Below, in pieces: positions 42,963 through 52,296 of a DNA stretch of 63,391 nucleotides. The notes beneath the pieces are model-generated. The model was not told the DNA's origin and did not search any database. It was given only the letters and a program-made list of their open reading frames with translations. Numbering within the stretch: position 1 is the first letter of the stretch; each line of letters begins with the position of its first letter. Origin of the DNA: Gluconobacter oxydans (GTDB lineage: Bacteria; Pseudomonadota; Alphaproteobacteria; Acetobacterales; Acetobacteraceae); the NCBI RefSeq assembly GCF_006539685.1, contig NZ_BJNM01000016.1:1-63391 (forward strand), in the 5' to 3' direction. The position numbers were made by a program, and so were the translations under genes.

Positions 42963-44465
42963 TCATCCGGCCTCACTCGCAATGCCCAGGACCTGCGCCG
43001 TGTCCCGGCGAAGCGTTGCGCAGGCGGCTGCATCCTGCGTCAGATCCACGCCATAGGCGGGAAAAACCTGCCGCAGACGGGGCAGCCAGTCGCCCTCGAC
43101 AAGCCGCTCGGGGAAGCAGCCCTGCACGACCTGAAGCGCTACGGATGCTGCGATGGACGCACCGGGAGAGGCGCCCAGCACCGCGACGAGAGAGCGGTCG
43201 GCGTTTTTGACGAGTTCGGTGCCGAAGCGGAGTTTGCCATGCAGGCCGCTATCGGGACGGATGATCTGCACCCGCTGGCCGGCCACGACCTTGCTCCAGT
43301 CTTCTGGCCGTGCGGTCGGATAAAAGTCCAGAAGGGCCTGAAAACGCGCCTCGTTGGTCTGGATGACCTGCTTTACGAGATAGTCCAGCAGGCCGAGATT
43401 GTCTTTTCCGGCCGTCAGGGCAGGGATGATGTTTTTCGGCGTAAGGGAGCGGAAATAATCCGTCCACGATCCGCTCTTGAGAAACTTTGTCGAGAAACCG
43501 GCATAAGGCCCGAACAGCAGGCAGGATTTCCCGTCGATCACGCGGGTATCGAGATGCGGGACCGACATGGGCGGGGAGCCGACGGGAGCCTTGCCGTAAA
43601 CCTTGGCGTGATGCTGGCGTGTGATGGCCGGGTCGGTGCAGCGCAGCCAGAGTCCGCTGACCGGGAAGCCAGCGTAATGTGTCGCCTCGGGGATGCCGGA
43701 TTTCTGAAGAAGCGGCAGGGCATTGCCGCCTGCGCCAATGAACACGAAGCGCGTCAGGACTGTTATGGCGTGGCCGCTTTCGGTGTCCGTTGCCGTAACG
43801 CGCCAGCGGCCATCCTCGGTTCGGGTCAGATCCGTAACACGATGGTTGTAGTGGATGGAGACACTGCGGTCTGTCTTGAGCGATGCGGTCAGGGCGTGGG
43901 TCAGGGCACCGAAATTGACGTCCGTGCCTTCCCTGATGCGCGTGGCCGCGACGGGCTGTGTTGTATCGCGGCCTGCCATGGCGAGCGGAGCCCATTGCGC
44001 GATGACCGCCGGATCATCGGTATATTCCATGTCGGCAAAGCAGTGATGGGCGACCATGGCCTCATAGCGAGCCTTGAGGAACGCCACATTCTCCGCACCC
44101 CAGACCAGACTGATATGCGGGCAGGGCTGAACGAACGCGGCCGGATCGGCAATCCGGCCTTCACGCACCCAGTGGGCCCAGAGCTGCCGGGAGAGGTCGA
44201 ATTCCGTATTGACCGCCAGCGCCTTGGAGATATCGACGCTGCCATCCGCGCGCTGGGGTGTGTAGTTCAGTTCGCAGTTGCCTGCATGTCCGGTCCCGGC
44301 ATTGTTCCAGGCATAGGAGCTTTCCTGCCCGCAGTCGGAGAGGGTTTCGAACATCACCATCGAGAGCGACGGATCCAGCTCGCGCAGCAGGGCGGCAAGC
44401 GTGGAACTCATGATCCCGGCGCCGATCAGGACGATATCGGGGCAGAGGCTGGAGAGTGACGGCAT
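42963..44465 (-). CDS. mqo: Malate:quinone oxidoreductase
   Basis: A 500-residue peripheral membrane flavoenzyme that oxidises malate to oxaloacetate and feeds electrons to ubiquinone. The FAD-binding GAGIMSSTLAALL motif is at residues 14-26, followed by AWNNAGTGHAGNCELNYTP, the key Mqo signature, and FGPYAGFSTKFLKSGS. The start is ATG 44465. The length matches the family. It is 56 bases downstream of the D-lactate dehydrogenase gene. Confidence 0.95.
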   Translation of the reverse strand: MPSLSSLCPDIVLIGAGIMSSTLAALLRELDPSLSMVMFETLSDCGQESSYAWNNAGTGHAGNCELNYTPQRADGSVDISKALAVNTEFDLSRQLWAHWVREGRIADPAAFVQPCPHISLVWGAENVAFLKARYEAMVAHHCFADMEYTDDPAVIAQWAPLAMAGRDTTQPVAATRIREGTDVNFGALTHALTASLKTDRSVSIHYNHRVTDLTRTEDGRWRVTATDTESGHAITVLTRFVFIGAGGNALPLLQKSGIPEATHYAGFPVSGLWLRCTDPAITRQHHAKVYGKAPVGSPPMSVPHLDTRVIDGKSCLLFGPYAGFSTKFLKSGSWTDYFRSLTPKNIIPALTAGKDNLGLLDYLVKQVIQTNEARFQALLDFYPTARPEDWSKVVAGQRVQIIRPDSGLHGKLRFGTELVKNADRSLVAVLGASPGASIAASVALQVVQGCFPERLVEGDWLPRLRQVFPAYGVDLTQDAAACATLRRDTAQVLGIASEAG

Positions 44466-44521
44466 GATGCTGAAATCCGGCAGGGACTGGAAAGAAAGGC
44501 GGCTGAAAGATCCCCGAAAGC

Positions 44522-45955
44522 TCAGCCCGTGTAAACAGCACCGGGCGGAAGGAGCTTGCCGGGATTGAGGATATGGTGCGGATCCATCGTGTTCTTCAGG
44601 GCGCGCATCACGCTGAGGCTTCCAGGCCCATGCTCGGTTTCCAGAAACTCCAGCTTGCCCATGCCGACACCATGTTCCCCGCTGCACGACCCGTTCAGCG
44701 AAAGGGCGCGGGCTACGATCTTCCGGTCCAGATCGAGGGCCTGCTGATGCCCTTCGGGGGTGTCGTCCGTGATGATGAGCGTATGGAAATTGCCGTCCCC
44801 CACATGGCCCAGAAGGGGCGCGCGCAGGCCGGAGGCCTCGATATCGCGATGCACGCCCTCGATCAGTTCGCCCAGACGGGAAATCGGGACGATGCAGTCT
44901 GTGGAAATGACGCGCGCATCCGGAACGATGGCCTTGGCCGCCCAGTAGGCGTCATGCCGCGCTTTCCAGAGGCGGGTGCGGTCTTCGGGACTTTCGGCCC
45001 AGGCAAAGCCAAGCCCGTTATTGCCGGACGCAATGGCTTCGGTCGTCTCGACCTGCTCGCGTACCGCTGCGGGCGAGCCTGTGAACTCGAAAAACAGCGT
45101 GGTCAGCGGCTGATATTCGTTCAGGCCGGAATACTGGATGGAAGCTGCCATCTGCACGCTGTCCATCAGTTCCACGCGGGTGATGGGGATGCCGCACTGG
45201 ATGATTTCCATGGCAGTCTGGATGGCGTCATGCAGGCTTTCGAATTGGCAGATCGCGGCCGAAACACTGTCTGGACGCCCATGCAGACGGAGCTGGACTT
45301 CGGTGATGATCCCGAGCGTACCTTCCGAGCCGACGAACAGCGATGTCAGGTCATAGCCGGTGGACGATTTGCGGACGCGGCCACCTGTGCGGATGATTTC
45401 GCCGGTCGCGAGAACAACCGTCAGGCCCAGCACATTTTCTTTCATCGTGCCGTAGCGTACGGCGGCCGTGCCCGAGGCGCGGGTGGCGCACATACCGCCG
45501 ATCGTAGCTTCCCCACCCGGATCGACCGGAAAGAACAGGCCCGTATCGCGGATTTCAACATTCAGCGTCTGGCGCGTGATGCCGGCTTGGACCCGGCAAT
45601 CCAGATCCTCGGCGTTCAGGTCCACGATCCCCGTCATGCGTGACAGATCGAGGCTGATGGCCTGTTCGGGCGGCACGACATGACCTTCGACGGACGTGCC
45701 AGCGCCGAACGCCACGACCGGAACGCGCCATTCATGGCAGTGCCGCAGGACGGTTGCGACATCCTGAGTACTTTCAGCAAACACCACCGCCTCGGGCAGG
45801 TTGGAGGCATTCATGGCCTCGCCGTGGCTGTGCTCTTCGCGAACGGAGGGTGCCGTGCTGATCCGCTCACCCATGACGGGCTGGAGGGCTTTGAGAACGG
45901 CCTGAAGGCGGTCCGGAGCGGAGGCGGAAGAGGCGGTCATGACTGGTTCCGGCAT
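44522..45955 (-). CDS. dld: FAD-linked D-lactate dehydrogenase (quinone/cytochrome type)
   Basis: A 477-residue FAD-binding type 4 oxidase. The FAD-contacting PCMH segments are VVAFGAGTSVEG and DPGGEATIGGMCATRASG with RYGTMKENVLG. The C-terminal catalytic domain has LGHVGDGNFH and CSGEHGVGMGKLEFL. It is closest to D-lactate dehydrogenase/glycolate oxidase GlcD; without the GlcE/GlcF subunits nearby, D-lactate is the likely substrate. It probably passes electrons to quinone, as the neighbouring mqo does. Confidence 0.88.
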   Translation of the reverse strand: MPEPVMTASSASAPDRLQAVLKALQPVMGERISTAPSVREEHSHGEAMNASNLPEAVVFAESTQDVATVLRHCHEWRVPVVAFGAGTSVEGHVVPPEQAISLDLSRMTGIVDLNAEDLDCRVQAGITRQTLNVEIRDTGLFFPVDPGGEATIGGMCATRASGTAAVRYGTMKENVLGLTVVLATGEIIRTGGRVRKSSTGYDLTSLFVGSEGTLGIITEVQLRLHGRPDSVSAAICQFESLHDAIQTAMEIIQCGIPITRVELMDSVQMAASIQYSGLNEYQPLTTLFFEFTGSPAAVREQVETTEAIASGNNGLGFAWAESPEDRTRLWKARHDAYWAAKAIVPDARVISTDCIVPISRLGELIEGVHRDIEASGLRAPLLGHVGDGNFHTLIITDDTPEGHQQALDLDRKIVARALSLNGSCSGEHGVGMGKLEFLETEHGPGSLSVMRALKNTMDPHHILNPGKLLPPGAVYTG

Positions 45956-46083
45956 GAAGAAAGGATGCCCTTCATAAGCCGGATCGGAGCCCTGGGAAAT
46001 ATCTTCGGATCAATATGGGGGGATAAAATGGAATAATCTGTCGGCAAATGAATGCACGATGCAAGATCAGATATTATCCGTGA

Positions 46084-46530
46084 CTATCTCAGGAAAATAT
46101 TGCTCGCCCGGCTGACGAAGATATAGGTCCGGTAATCGTCCTTGTTGTTCACGATGATCCCCTGTTCCAGATCCGCGCCAACCTTCATGGCTGATCCGAT
46201 CACTAGGATCTTGCGGTTCAGGACCATCTTGCGGAAATCGCCGCCCAAACGGATATCGGCGTTATAGGCCACGGCGGACGTGATCTGCACGGCGACATTG
46301 GCCCGGTCCAGATAGGAATCTTCCGAATTGAGGAAGACCATCTTGTTGAAGACATTCACGCTTTTCACGGTCATGACGAACGTGCCGGGCACAACGGTCC
46401 GGTTCGTGGTCTCACGCAGGGTATCCGCCGGTGTCAGCCGCTTCTCGAGAACCAGGTCACCGGAACAGGCAGTCTGCGCGACCAGCAACGTGAACAGAAC
46501 AAGCGAAAAAAGGGCCTTGCGGACGGTCAT
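46084..46530 (-). CDS. Small lipoprotein of unknown function
   Basis: A 148-residue protein with a signal peptide ending in the lipobox QTAC (Cys at residue 22). The mature part is predicted mostly beta (VPGTFVMTVKSVNVFNK, VAVQITSAVAYNADIRLGG). I do not recognise its family. It is monocistronic between dld and purU, with ~100-base gaps. It may be an envelope protein. Confidence 0.65.
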   Translation of the reverse strand: MTVRKALFSLVLFTLLVAQTACSGDLVLEKRLTPADTLRETTNRTVVPGTFVMTVKSVNVFNKMVFLNSEDSYLDRANVAVQITSAVAYNADIRLGGDFRKMVLNRKILVIGSAMKVGADLEQGIIVNNKDDYRTYIFVSRASNIFLR

Positions 46531-46631
46531 CTGAATATTGCTGCCGGCTGTGAAGATGCCGGACCGAGCCTAGGAAAGAATATTCCGGATGTCGTGCGAA
46601 ATATTCATGTCGTGTTGACGAAAATCAGGGC

Positions 46632-47510
46632 TCACGGCGTGAAGACGACTGTTCTGTTGCCGTTGATGATGGTCCGGCGCTCAATGTGATACCGGACAGC
46701 ACGTGCCAGAACCCGGCGTTCGATATCGCGCCCTTTACGGATCAGGTCATCGGGCGTGTCAGCATGGGAAATGCGCTCCACGTCCTGTTCGATGATCGGG
46801 CCTTCATCAAGATCACGCGTGACGTAATGGGCCGTCGCGCCGATCAGCTTCACGCCGCGCGCAAAGGCCTGATGATAGGGCCGCGCGCCCTTGAAGCCGG
46901 GCAGAAAGGAGTGATGGATGTTGATGCAATGCCCCGACAGGCTGGCAGCCATCTCATTGGACAGGACCTGCATGTAGCGCGCGAGAATGACCAGTTCGGC
47001 CCCGGTCGCGGCAAACAGGTCCAGAATTTGTGCTTCCTGCGCGGGCTTCGTGTCTTTCGTGACAGGAAGGTAGTGGAACGGGATGCCGTAGAAATCCAGA
47101 TCCGCGAAGACCTCGCGCGGGTGATTCGACACGATCCCAACGGGCTCGATCGGGAGTTCCCCGATGCGCCAGCGATACAGCAGATCCACCAGGCAATGAT
47201 CGAAACGCGAGACCATCAGCAGGACCTTTGGCTTCACGCTCCGGTCATGCAGCGCCCAGTCCATGCTGAACGTCTCGCCCAGAACAGCCAACGCCTCGCG
47301 AAGCTGCTGCATGCTGGTCTGGCCATCCGTGATCTCGAAGACGATCCGCATGAAGAAGACCGTGCTGTCCCGGTCATCAAACTGCTGGGCTTCGGTGATG
47401 TTGGCGTTCAGTTCCGCAAGCCTGCCGCTGATTGCCGCCACAATGCCCGGGCGGTTGGGGCAGGAAAGCGTCAGGACATAGGTGGTCTGCGGAACTGATG
47501 GGGCCGTCAT
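46632..47510 (-). CDS. purU: Formyltetrahydrofolate deformylase
   Basis: A 292-residue enzyme: an N-terminal ACT domain (residues 10-85) and a C-terminal formyltransferase domain with [21 protein letters not shown] and [21 protein letters not shown]. It hydrolyses 10-formyl-tetrahydrofolate to formate and free tetrahydrofolate, linking one-carbon pools to purine and methionine synthesis. It lies 38 bases downstream of metH, consistent with shared one-carbon metabolism and a common transcript. Confidence 0.95.
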   Translation of the reverse strand: MTAPSVPQTTYVLTLSCPNRPGIVAAISGRLAELNANITEAQQFDDRDSTVFFMRIVFEITDGQTSMQQLREALAVLGETFSMDWALHDRSVKPKVLLMVSRFDHCLVDLLYRWRIGELPIEPVGIVSNHPREVFADLDFYGIPFHYLPVTKDTKPAQEAQILDLFAATGAELVILARYMQVLSNEMAASLSGHCINIHHSFLPGFKGARPYHQAFARGVKLIGATAHYVTRDLDEGPIIEQDVERISHADTPDDLIRKGRDIERRVLARAVRYHIERRTIINGNRTVVFTP

Positions 47511-47548
47511 GGACTGTCTTTTCTCGTCTTTTTTAAAGCCTGCCGTCC

Positions 47549-50500
47549 TCAGACGGTGAAGTATTTTGCCCGTGGGTTCAGCATCACGAGTGCGGATGTC
47601 GACTGTTCGGGGTGAAGCTGATAGCCGTCCGAAAGCGACACGCCGATGCGTTCGGCATCCAGCATTTTCAGGATCGGTTCCTGATCCTCAAGCCGCGGGC
47701 AGGCGGGATAGCCGAAGGAATAGCGCGAGCCGCGATAGGACTGCGACAGCAGCTTCTCCATGTCGCGGTCGTCTTCGCCAGCAAAACCCAGCTCGGCACG
47801 GATGCGCTTGTGCGTGTATTCCGCCATGGCTTCCGCCATCTCGACCGACAGGCCGTGCAGGTACAGATAGTCCTGGTAGCGGTTTTCCTCGAACCACACC
47901 CGCGCCAGATCAGACGCCTTCTGCCCGACGGTCACGACCTGCAGTCCGACCACATCGCGGGTATCATCGCTGATGTCGCGGACGAAATCGGCGATGCACT
48001 CGCCGTCATCCTTGGGCTGGCGTGGCATGGTGAAACGTGCGGCTTCCGTCTTGCCGTCTTCTTCGAAGAGTACGAGATCGTTCCCGTCACCCGCGGCTTT
48101 CCAGTACCCATAGATCGCCTGCGGCCGGATGATGTCCTGCTCAGCACTCAGCGCCAGCATGCGCTTCAGCACGGGGCGGAGTTCGGTCTTGGCGTATTCC
48201 ATGAATTCGTCGAGGGAGCGGCCCTGTTTCCTAAAGCCCCACTGGAACTGGTACAGCGAGCGCTCATTGAGGAACGGCAGAACCGCATTCGGCGTCGCTT
48301 CGAGCACACGTCCACCCCAGAATGGCGGCGTAATGACCGGCTCGGAGCCTGAAATCCGCTCACGCCGGGCCTTGGCGGCTTCGCGATCCACAACGCCAAA
48401 GCCGCGCGTTTCCGCGATTTCCGGGGCACGCGCCGTCTTGCGGCTCGCTTGGCTGGCGCGGCGTGTCTGGATCGCCCCAAGATAGGAATCAAGTTCCTTG
48501 TTGGCGATCTTGTCCATCAGGCCCAGACCGTCGAACGCGTCACGCGCATAGGCCACGCGCCCCGGCTCACCAGCGCCATAGGAGCGGGCGCATTCTTCCT
48601 CGACGTAATTGCGCGTCAGGGCCGCGCCGCCGAGAATGACTGGTACGTCAAAGCCCTGACGGTGCATTTCCTCGAGGTTTTCGCGCATGATGACCGTGGA
48701 CTTCACCAGAAGCCCGGACATACCGAGCGCATCTGCCTTGTGCTCCTTCACGGCCGCGATCATGTCCGCGAGCGGCACTTTGATGCCCAGATTGATGACC
48801 TGGTAGCCGTTATTGGTCAGGATGATGTCCACGAGGTTCTTGCCGATGTCGTGCACGTCGCCCTTGACGGTGGCGAGCACCATCGTGCCGCGATGCTGGC
48901 CTTCCACGCGCTCCATGTGCGGCTCAAGCCAGGCCACGGCGGTTTTCATCGTCTCGGCGGACTGCAGCACGAACGGCAACTGCATCTTGCCCGAACCGAA
49001 CAGTTCGCCGACGACCTTCATGCCATCCAGCAGGACATTGTTAATGATGTCGAGCGGGGGCATTTCCGCCATCGCGTCTTCCAGATCCTGTTCGATGCCT
49101 TTGCGGTCACCGTCCACGATCCGGTCCTTCAGACGCTCCGCCGGGGTTTCCGCGCGGCGCTTCTTGACGGCATCGGCGGCCTTTCGCCCGGCAAACAGTT
49201 CCAGCAGCTTCTGGAGCGGATCGTAGTCTTCAGTGCGGCGGTCGAAGATCAGGTCTTCCGCGACCTTGACCTCTTCCGGGGCAATCAGATGCAGCGGACG
49301 GATCTTGGAGACATGCACGATCGCACCCGTCATGCCGGCCTTGACCGCATGATCCAGAAACACCGAATTCAGCACCGCACGCGCGGCCGGATTCAGGCCG
49401 AAGGAGATGTTCGACAGGCCGAGGATGATCTGGATGTCCGGAAACTTGTCGCGGATCAGCTTGATGCCCTCAAGCGTCCATTGCCCAAGCTTGCGGTCGT
49501 CTTCAACACCTGTGGCGATAGTGAAGGTCAGCGGATCGATCATCAGATCGGACTGCGGCAGTCCGTACTGGTTGCACGCGAAATCGACCAGACGTTCGGC
49601 AATGCGCAGCTTGTCCTGCGGCTCCTTCGCCATGCCGACTTCGTCGATCGTCAGCGCAATCATGGCCGCGCCGAACTTGCGGGCCAGCTTCATGCGGTCA
49701 TGGGCCTGCTGCTCACCATCCTCGAAGTTGATCGAGTTGATGATGGGCTTGCCGCCGTGCAGCTTGAGCGCGGCCTCAATGACCGGCGTTTCGGTGGAAT
49801 CGATCACCAGCGGCGCATTCACGGACGATGTAAAGCGCGTAACTACCTCGTTCATTTCGCGAACTTCATCACGCCCCACGAAGGCCGTGCAGATGTCGAG
49901 CGCGTTGGAGCCTTCAGCGGCCTGTTCACGTCCGATGGCGACGCAGCCATCCCAGTCATTGGCTTCCTGAAGCTCGCGCCATTTCTTGGAGCCGTTGGCG
50001 TTGCAGCGCTCGCCGATGGAGAAATAGCTGTTTTCCTGACGCAGCGGCGTCTGGGTGTAGAGGCTGGAGACCGAGGGCATCCAGATCGTGCTGCGCTTGA
50101 CCGGGGCAGGGCGCAGCTTCGTGCCGCCCAGACGGCGGAGCATCCCGTCCAGAGCCTGAATATGCGGCGTGGATGTGCCACAGCAGCCGCCGATCAGGTT
50201 CAGCCCGTCTTCCTTGACGAAGCGCTCCATCCAGACAGCCATTTCCTCGGGGCTGAGCGGATAGACGGTCTTGCCGTCCACAAGCTCGGGCAGACCGGCA
50301 TTGGGCTGCATGGAAATGAGGCCCGGCCAGTTTTCCGACAGCCAGCGGACATGCTCACCCATTTCCTGCGGGCCCGTGGCGCAGTTCAGTCCGAGAGACG
50401 GCACATCCAGCGCCTGAACGGTCGTGGCGGCAGCGGCGATATCGGGGCCGACCAGCAGCGTGCCGGTGGTTTCGACCGTGACCTGTACGAAGATCGGCGC

Positions 50501-51055
50501 ATCGGAGCCGAGTTCGATCCGCGCAATCTTGGCGGCATTCACGGCGGCCTTGATCTGGAGCGTGTCCTGACATGTCTCGATCAGGAACCCGTCTACACCG
50601 CCGTCAATCAGGCCGCGGCACTGTTCGACCAGACCGGCTTCCAGATCGTCATAGGCAATGTTGCCCAGCGTCGGCAGTTTCGTGCCCGGACCGATGGAGC
50701 CCATGACATAGCGGTGCCGCCCGTCGGCAAACGTCTCTGCGGCTTCACGGGCCAGCGTGGCTGCCGTGCGGTTGATTTCACGCGTGCGGTCCTGAAGCCC
50801 GAACTCCGCCAGCGTAACGATAGAGCCGCCAAACGTGTTCGTCTCGACCATGTCCGCACCGGCTTCGAAATAGCCGCGATGAATTTCACGGACGAGTTCC
50901 GGGCGCGAGAGGTTCAGGATTTCGGTGCAGTTTTCCTGCCCCCAGTAATCACGCTCGACTTCCAGATCCAGCATCTGCACGCGCGATCCCATGCCGCCGT
51001 CACACAGCAGGACCTGATCGGCGAGGGCGTCAAGCAGATGGGGACGTGAGGACAT
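47549..51055 (-). CDS. metH: Cobalamin-dependent methionine synthase
   Basis: A 1168-residue four-module enzyme that methylates homocysteine using methyltetrahydrofolate. The homocysteine domain has zinc ligands Cys225 (LGLNCATGP) and Cys291-Cys292 ([11 protein letters not shown]). The pterin-binding domain starts with [16 protein letters not shown]. The cobalamin domain has [17 protein letters not shown], holding the cobalt-ligand His. The activation domain has [17 protein letters not shown] and a [14 protein letters not shown] end. The start at MSSRPHLL (51055) fits the family; an extra 25-residue frame reaches 51130. Requires imported or synthesised B12. Confidence 0.97.
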   Translation of the reverse strand: MSSRPHLLDALADQVLLCDGGMGSRVQMLDLEVERDYWGQENCTEILNLSRPELVREIHRGYFEAGADMVETNTFGGSIVTLAEFGLQDRTREINRTAATLAREAAETFADGRHRYVMGSIGPGTKLPTLGNIAYDDLEAGLVEQCRGLIDGGVDGFLIETCQDTLQIKAAVNAAKIARIELGSDAPIFVQVTVETTGTLLVGPDIAAAATTVQALDVPSLGLNCATGPQEMGEHVRWLSENWPGLISMQPNAGLPELVDGKTVYPLSPEEMAVWMERFVKEDGLNLIGGCCGTSTPHIQALDGMLRRLGGTKLRPAPVKRSTIWMPSVSSLYTQTPLRQENSYFSIGERCNANGSKKWRELQEANDWDGCVAIGREQAAEGSNALDICTAFVGRDEVREMNEVVTRFTSSVNAPLVIDSTETPVIEAALKLHGGKPIINSINFEDGEQQAHDRMKLARKFGAAMIALTIDEVGMAKEPQDKLRIAERLVDFACNQYGLPQSDLMIDPLTFTIATGVEDDRKLGQWTLEGIKLIRDKFPDIQIILGLSNISFGLNPAARAVLNSVFLDHAVKAGMTGAIVHVSKIRPLHLIAPEEVKVAEDLIFDRRTEDYDPLQKLLELFAGRKAADAVKKRRAETPAERLKDRIVDGDRKGIEQDLEDAMAEMPPLDIINNVLLDGMKVVGELFGSGKMQLPFVLQSAETMKTAVAWLEPHMERVEGQHRGTMVLATVKGDVHDIGKNLVDIILTNNGYQVINLGIKVPLADMIAAVKEHKADALGMSGLLVKSTVIMRENLEEMHRQGFDVPVILGGAALTRNYVEEECARSYGAGEPGRVAYARDAFDGLGLMDKIANKELDSYLGAIQTRRASQASRKTARAPEIAETRGFGVVDREAAKARRERISGSEPVITPPFWGGRVLEATPNAVLPFLNERSLYQFQWGFRKQGRSLDEFMEYAKTELRPVLKRMLALSAEQDIIRPQAIYGYWKAAGDGNDLVLFEEDGKTEAARFTMPRQPKDDGECIADFVRDISDDTRDVVGLQVVTVGQKASDLARVWFEENRYQDYLYLHGLSVEMAEAMAEYTHKRIRAELGFAGEDDRDMEKLLSQSYRGSRYSFGYPACPRLEDQEPILKMLDAERIGVSLSDGYQLHPEQSTSALVMLNPRAKYFTV

Positions 51056-51186
51056 GGGCAGAACGCTCTGTAGCTGTGGATGATTGGGAATGGATATGGA
51101 AGCCGCGATCGGGCTTGCGCCTCTATACACGGTCAGGGACAGGAGGGTGTAGCAAAACGGTTCCCCTCCGGCAAAGAGGCAACACC

Positions 51187-51594
51187 ATGAAAATGCTGCC
51201 CGCTCTGCGCAGGGCTGCTACAGAAGATCACATGACGTCTTCCGGTACCGCACTGATCCCGCTGACCCTTCTGTCCGATCCAACGGAATGGCCCAAAGAG
51301 CGCAGGCGCGACGCCCTGCTCATCGGTGATCCGGGGGCGGATGGCGGGTGGGGGGATGTGGCCGATATTCCGGCGGTCTCGCCTTTCATGAACCGGCATG
51401 CGGCGGGATGTCTGTGCTGTACACGTGACCCCGTGGCCATGGTTCTGGCGCAGGTGTTTCAGGATCGTGTGGTTGGCAGGCGCCCGTTTTTCCGCGAAGT
51501 CGCAGTTCTGACCGGGGCAGGGGATCTTGTGGCGGTCCGGCAACAGCTTGAAAATGACGTTCTGGTCCGCGCCCGTTACAGGCTTGCGCCCTGA
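51187..51594 (+). CDS. Unknown protein with a CLCC cysteine motif
   Basis: A 135-residue cytoplasmic protein. It carries AAGCLCCTRDPVAMVLAQ near residues 85-100, reminiscent of the CxCC motif of CobW/G3E-family GTPase metallochaperones, but no Walker A loop or second nucleotide motif is visible. It may be a truncated or divergent relative, or an unrelated protein. It starts at ATG 51187 with AGAGG five to ten bases upstream. It is divergent from metH and 55 bases before the TetR gene. Confidence 0.55.
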   Translation: MKMLPALRRAATEDHMTSSGTALIPLTLLSDPTEWPKERRRDALLIGDPGADGGWGDVADIPAVSPFMNRHAAGCLCCTRDPVAMVLAQVFQDRVVGRRPFFREVAVLTGAGDLVAVRQQLENDVLVRARYRLAP

Positions 51595-51649
51595 AGGGTT
51601 TTTCAGATCGGGTCTATGCTCCTGCGGGACTTCGGGATAACTGGACGGC

Positions 51650-52279
51650 ATGACGACTGACGCAGAACAGGACGGGCCGCTCCGGCAGCGCAAGAAGGAC
51701 CGCACCCACGCCGCGCTGGTGCGGGAGGCCATGCGCCTGTTCTCGACCTATGGTTACGAGGAAACATCGGTCGACGAGATCGCCGAAGCTGCGCAGATTT
51801 CGCGGCGGACGCTGTTTCGGTACTTCCCGGGCAAGGCGGACATCATCCTGGCCTGGACCGGCAGCGTGACCACGATCCTGACCGAAGCCATTCGTGACGT
51901 GCCGCTGGATGTGCCGCTACAGGATGCCGTCCTGGCCGGACTGGTGCCGGTCGTGGCGTGTTATTCGTCCGACAGGATGGACGCTTATGCCGTTGTCAGG
52001 CTCGTGGAAGGAACACCAGCCCTGAGGGATATGGCCCTGCGCCGATATTCCGAATGGGAAGAGACGCTGGCCAATGCCCTGATCGCCCGGCTGCCCGCGA
52101 CCGAAATGCCCTCTCTCGTGGCCCGTCTGCTGGCCCGGACGGCGATTGCGACGTTCCGGACTGCGCTGGACGAATGGATGAAAACCGAGGGTAAATCCGA
52201 TCTGGAAGCCATCCTGCGCTGGACCTTCACGCTCCAGCCCCTGCTGTGGCAGGACGACTTCCCCCTGAGTTCAGGCTGA
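51650..52279 (+). CDS. TetR-family transcription regulator
   Basis: A 209-residue repressor-type protein. The N-terminal helix-turn-helix has FSTYGYEETSVDEIAEAAQISRRTLFRYFPGKADI. This is the typical TetR signature. The C-terminal ligand pocket is helical and without recognised ligand residues. It lies convergent with, and downstream of, the siderophore receptor gene, so that receptor is a plausible target. Confidence 0.88.
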   Translation: MTTDAEQDGPLRQRKKDRTHAALVREAMRLFSTYGYEETSVDEIAEAAQISRRTLFRYFPGKADIILAWTGSVTTILTEAIRDVPLDVPLQDAVLAGLVPVVACYSSDRMDAYAVVRLVEGTPALRDMALRRYSEWEETLANALIARLPATEMPSLVARLLARTAIATFRTALDEWMKTEGKSDLEAILRWTFTLQPLLWQDDFPLSSG

Positions 52280-52296
52280 GTTCGGGCTGGACCTCC

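Noticed and set aside
48449-51049. 866-codon plus-strand open frame
   Set aside because: Antisense to metH; no domain seen.
51056-51186. SAM, SAH or cobalamin riboswitch upstream of metH
   Set aside because: No match by eye to the conserved core of these riboswitches in the leader; a covariance search would be needed.
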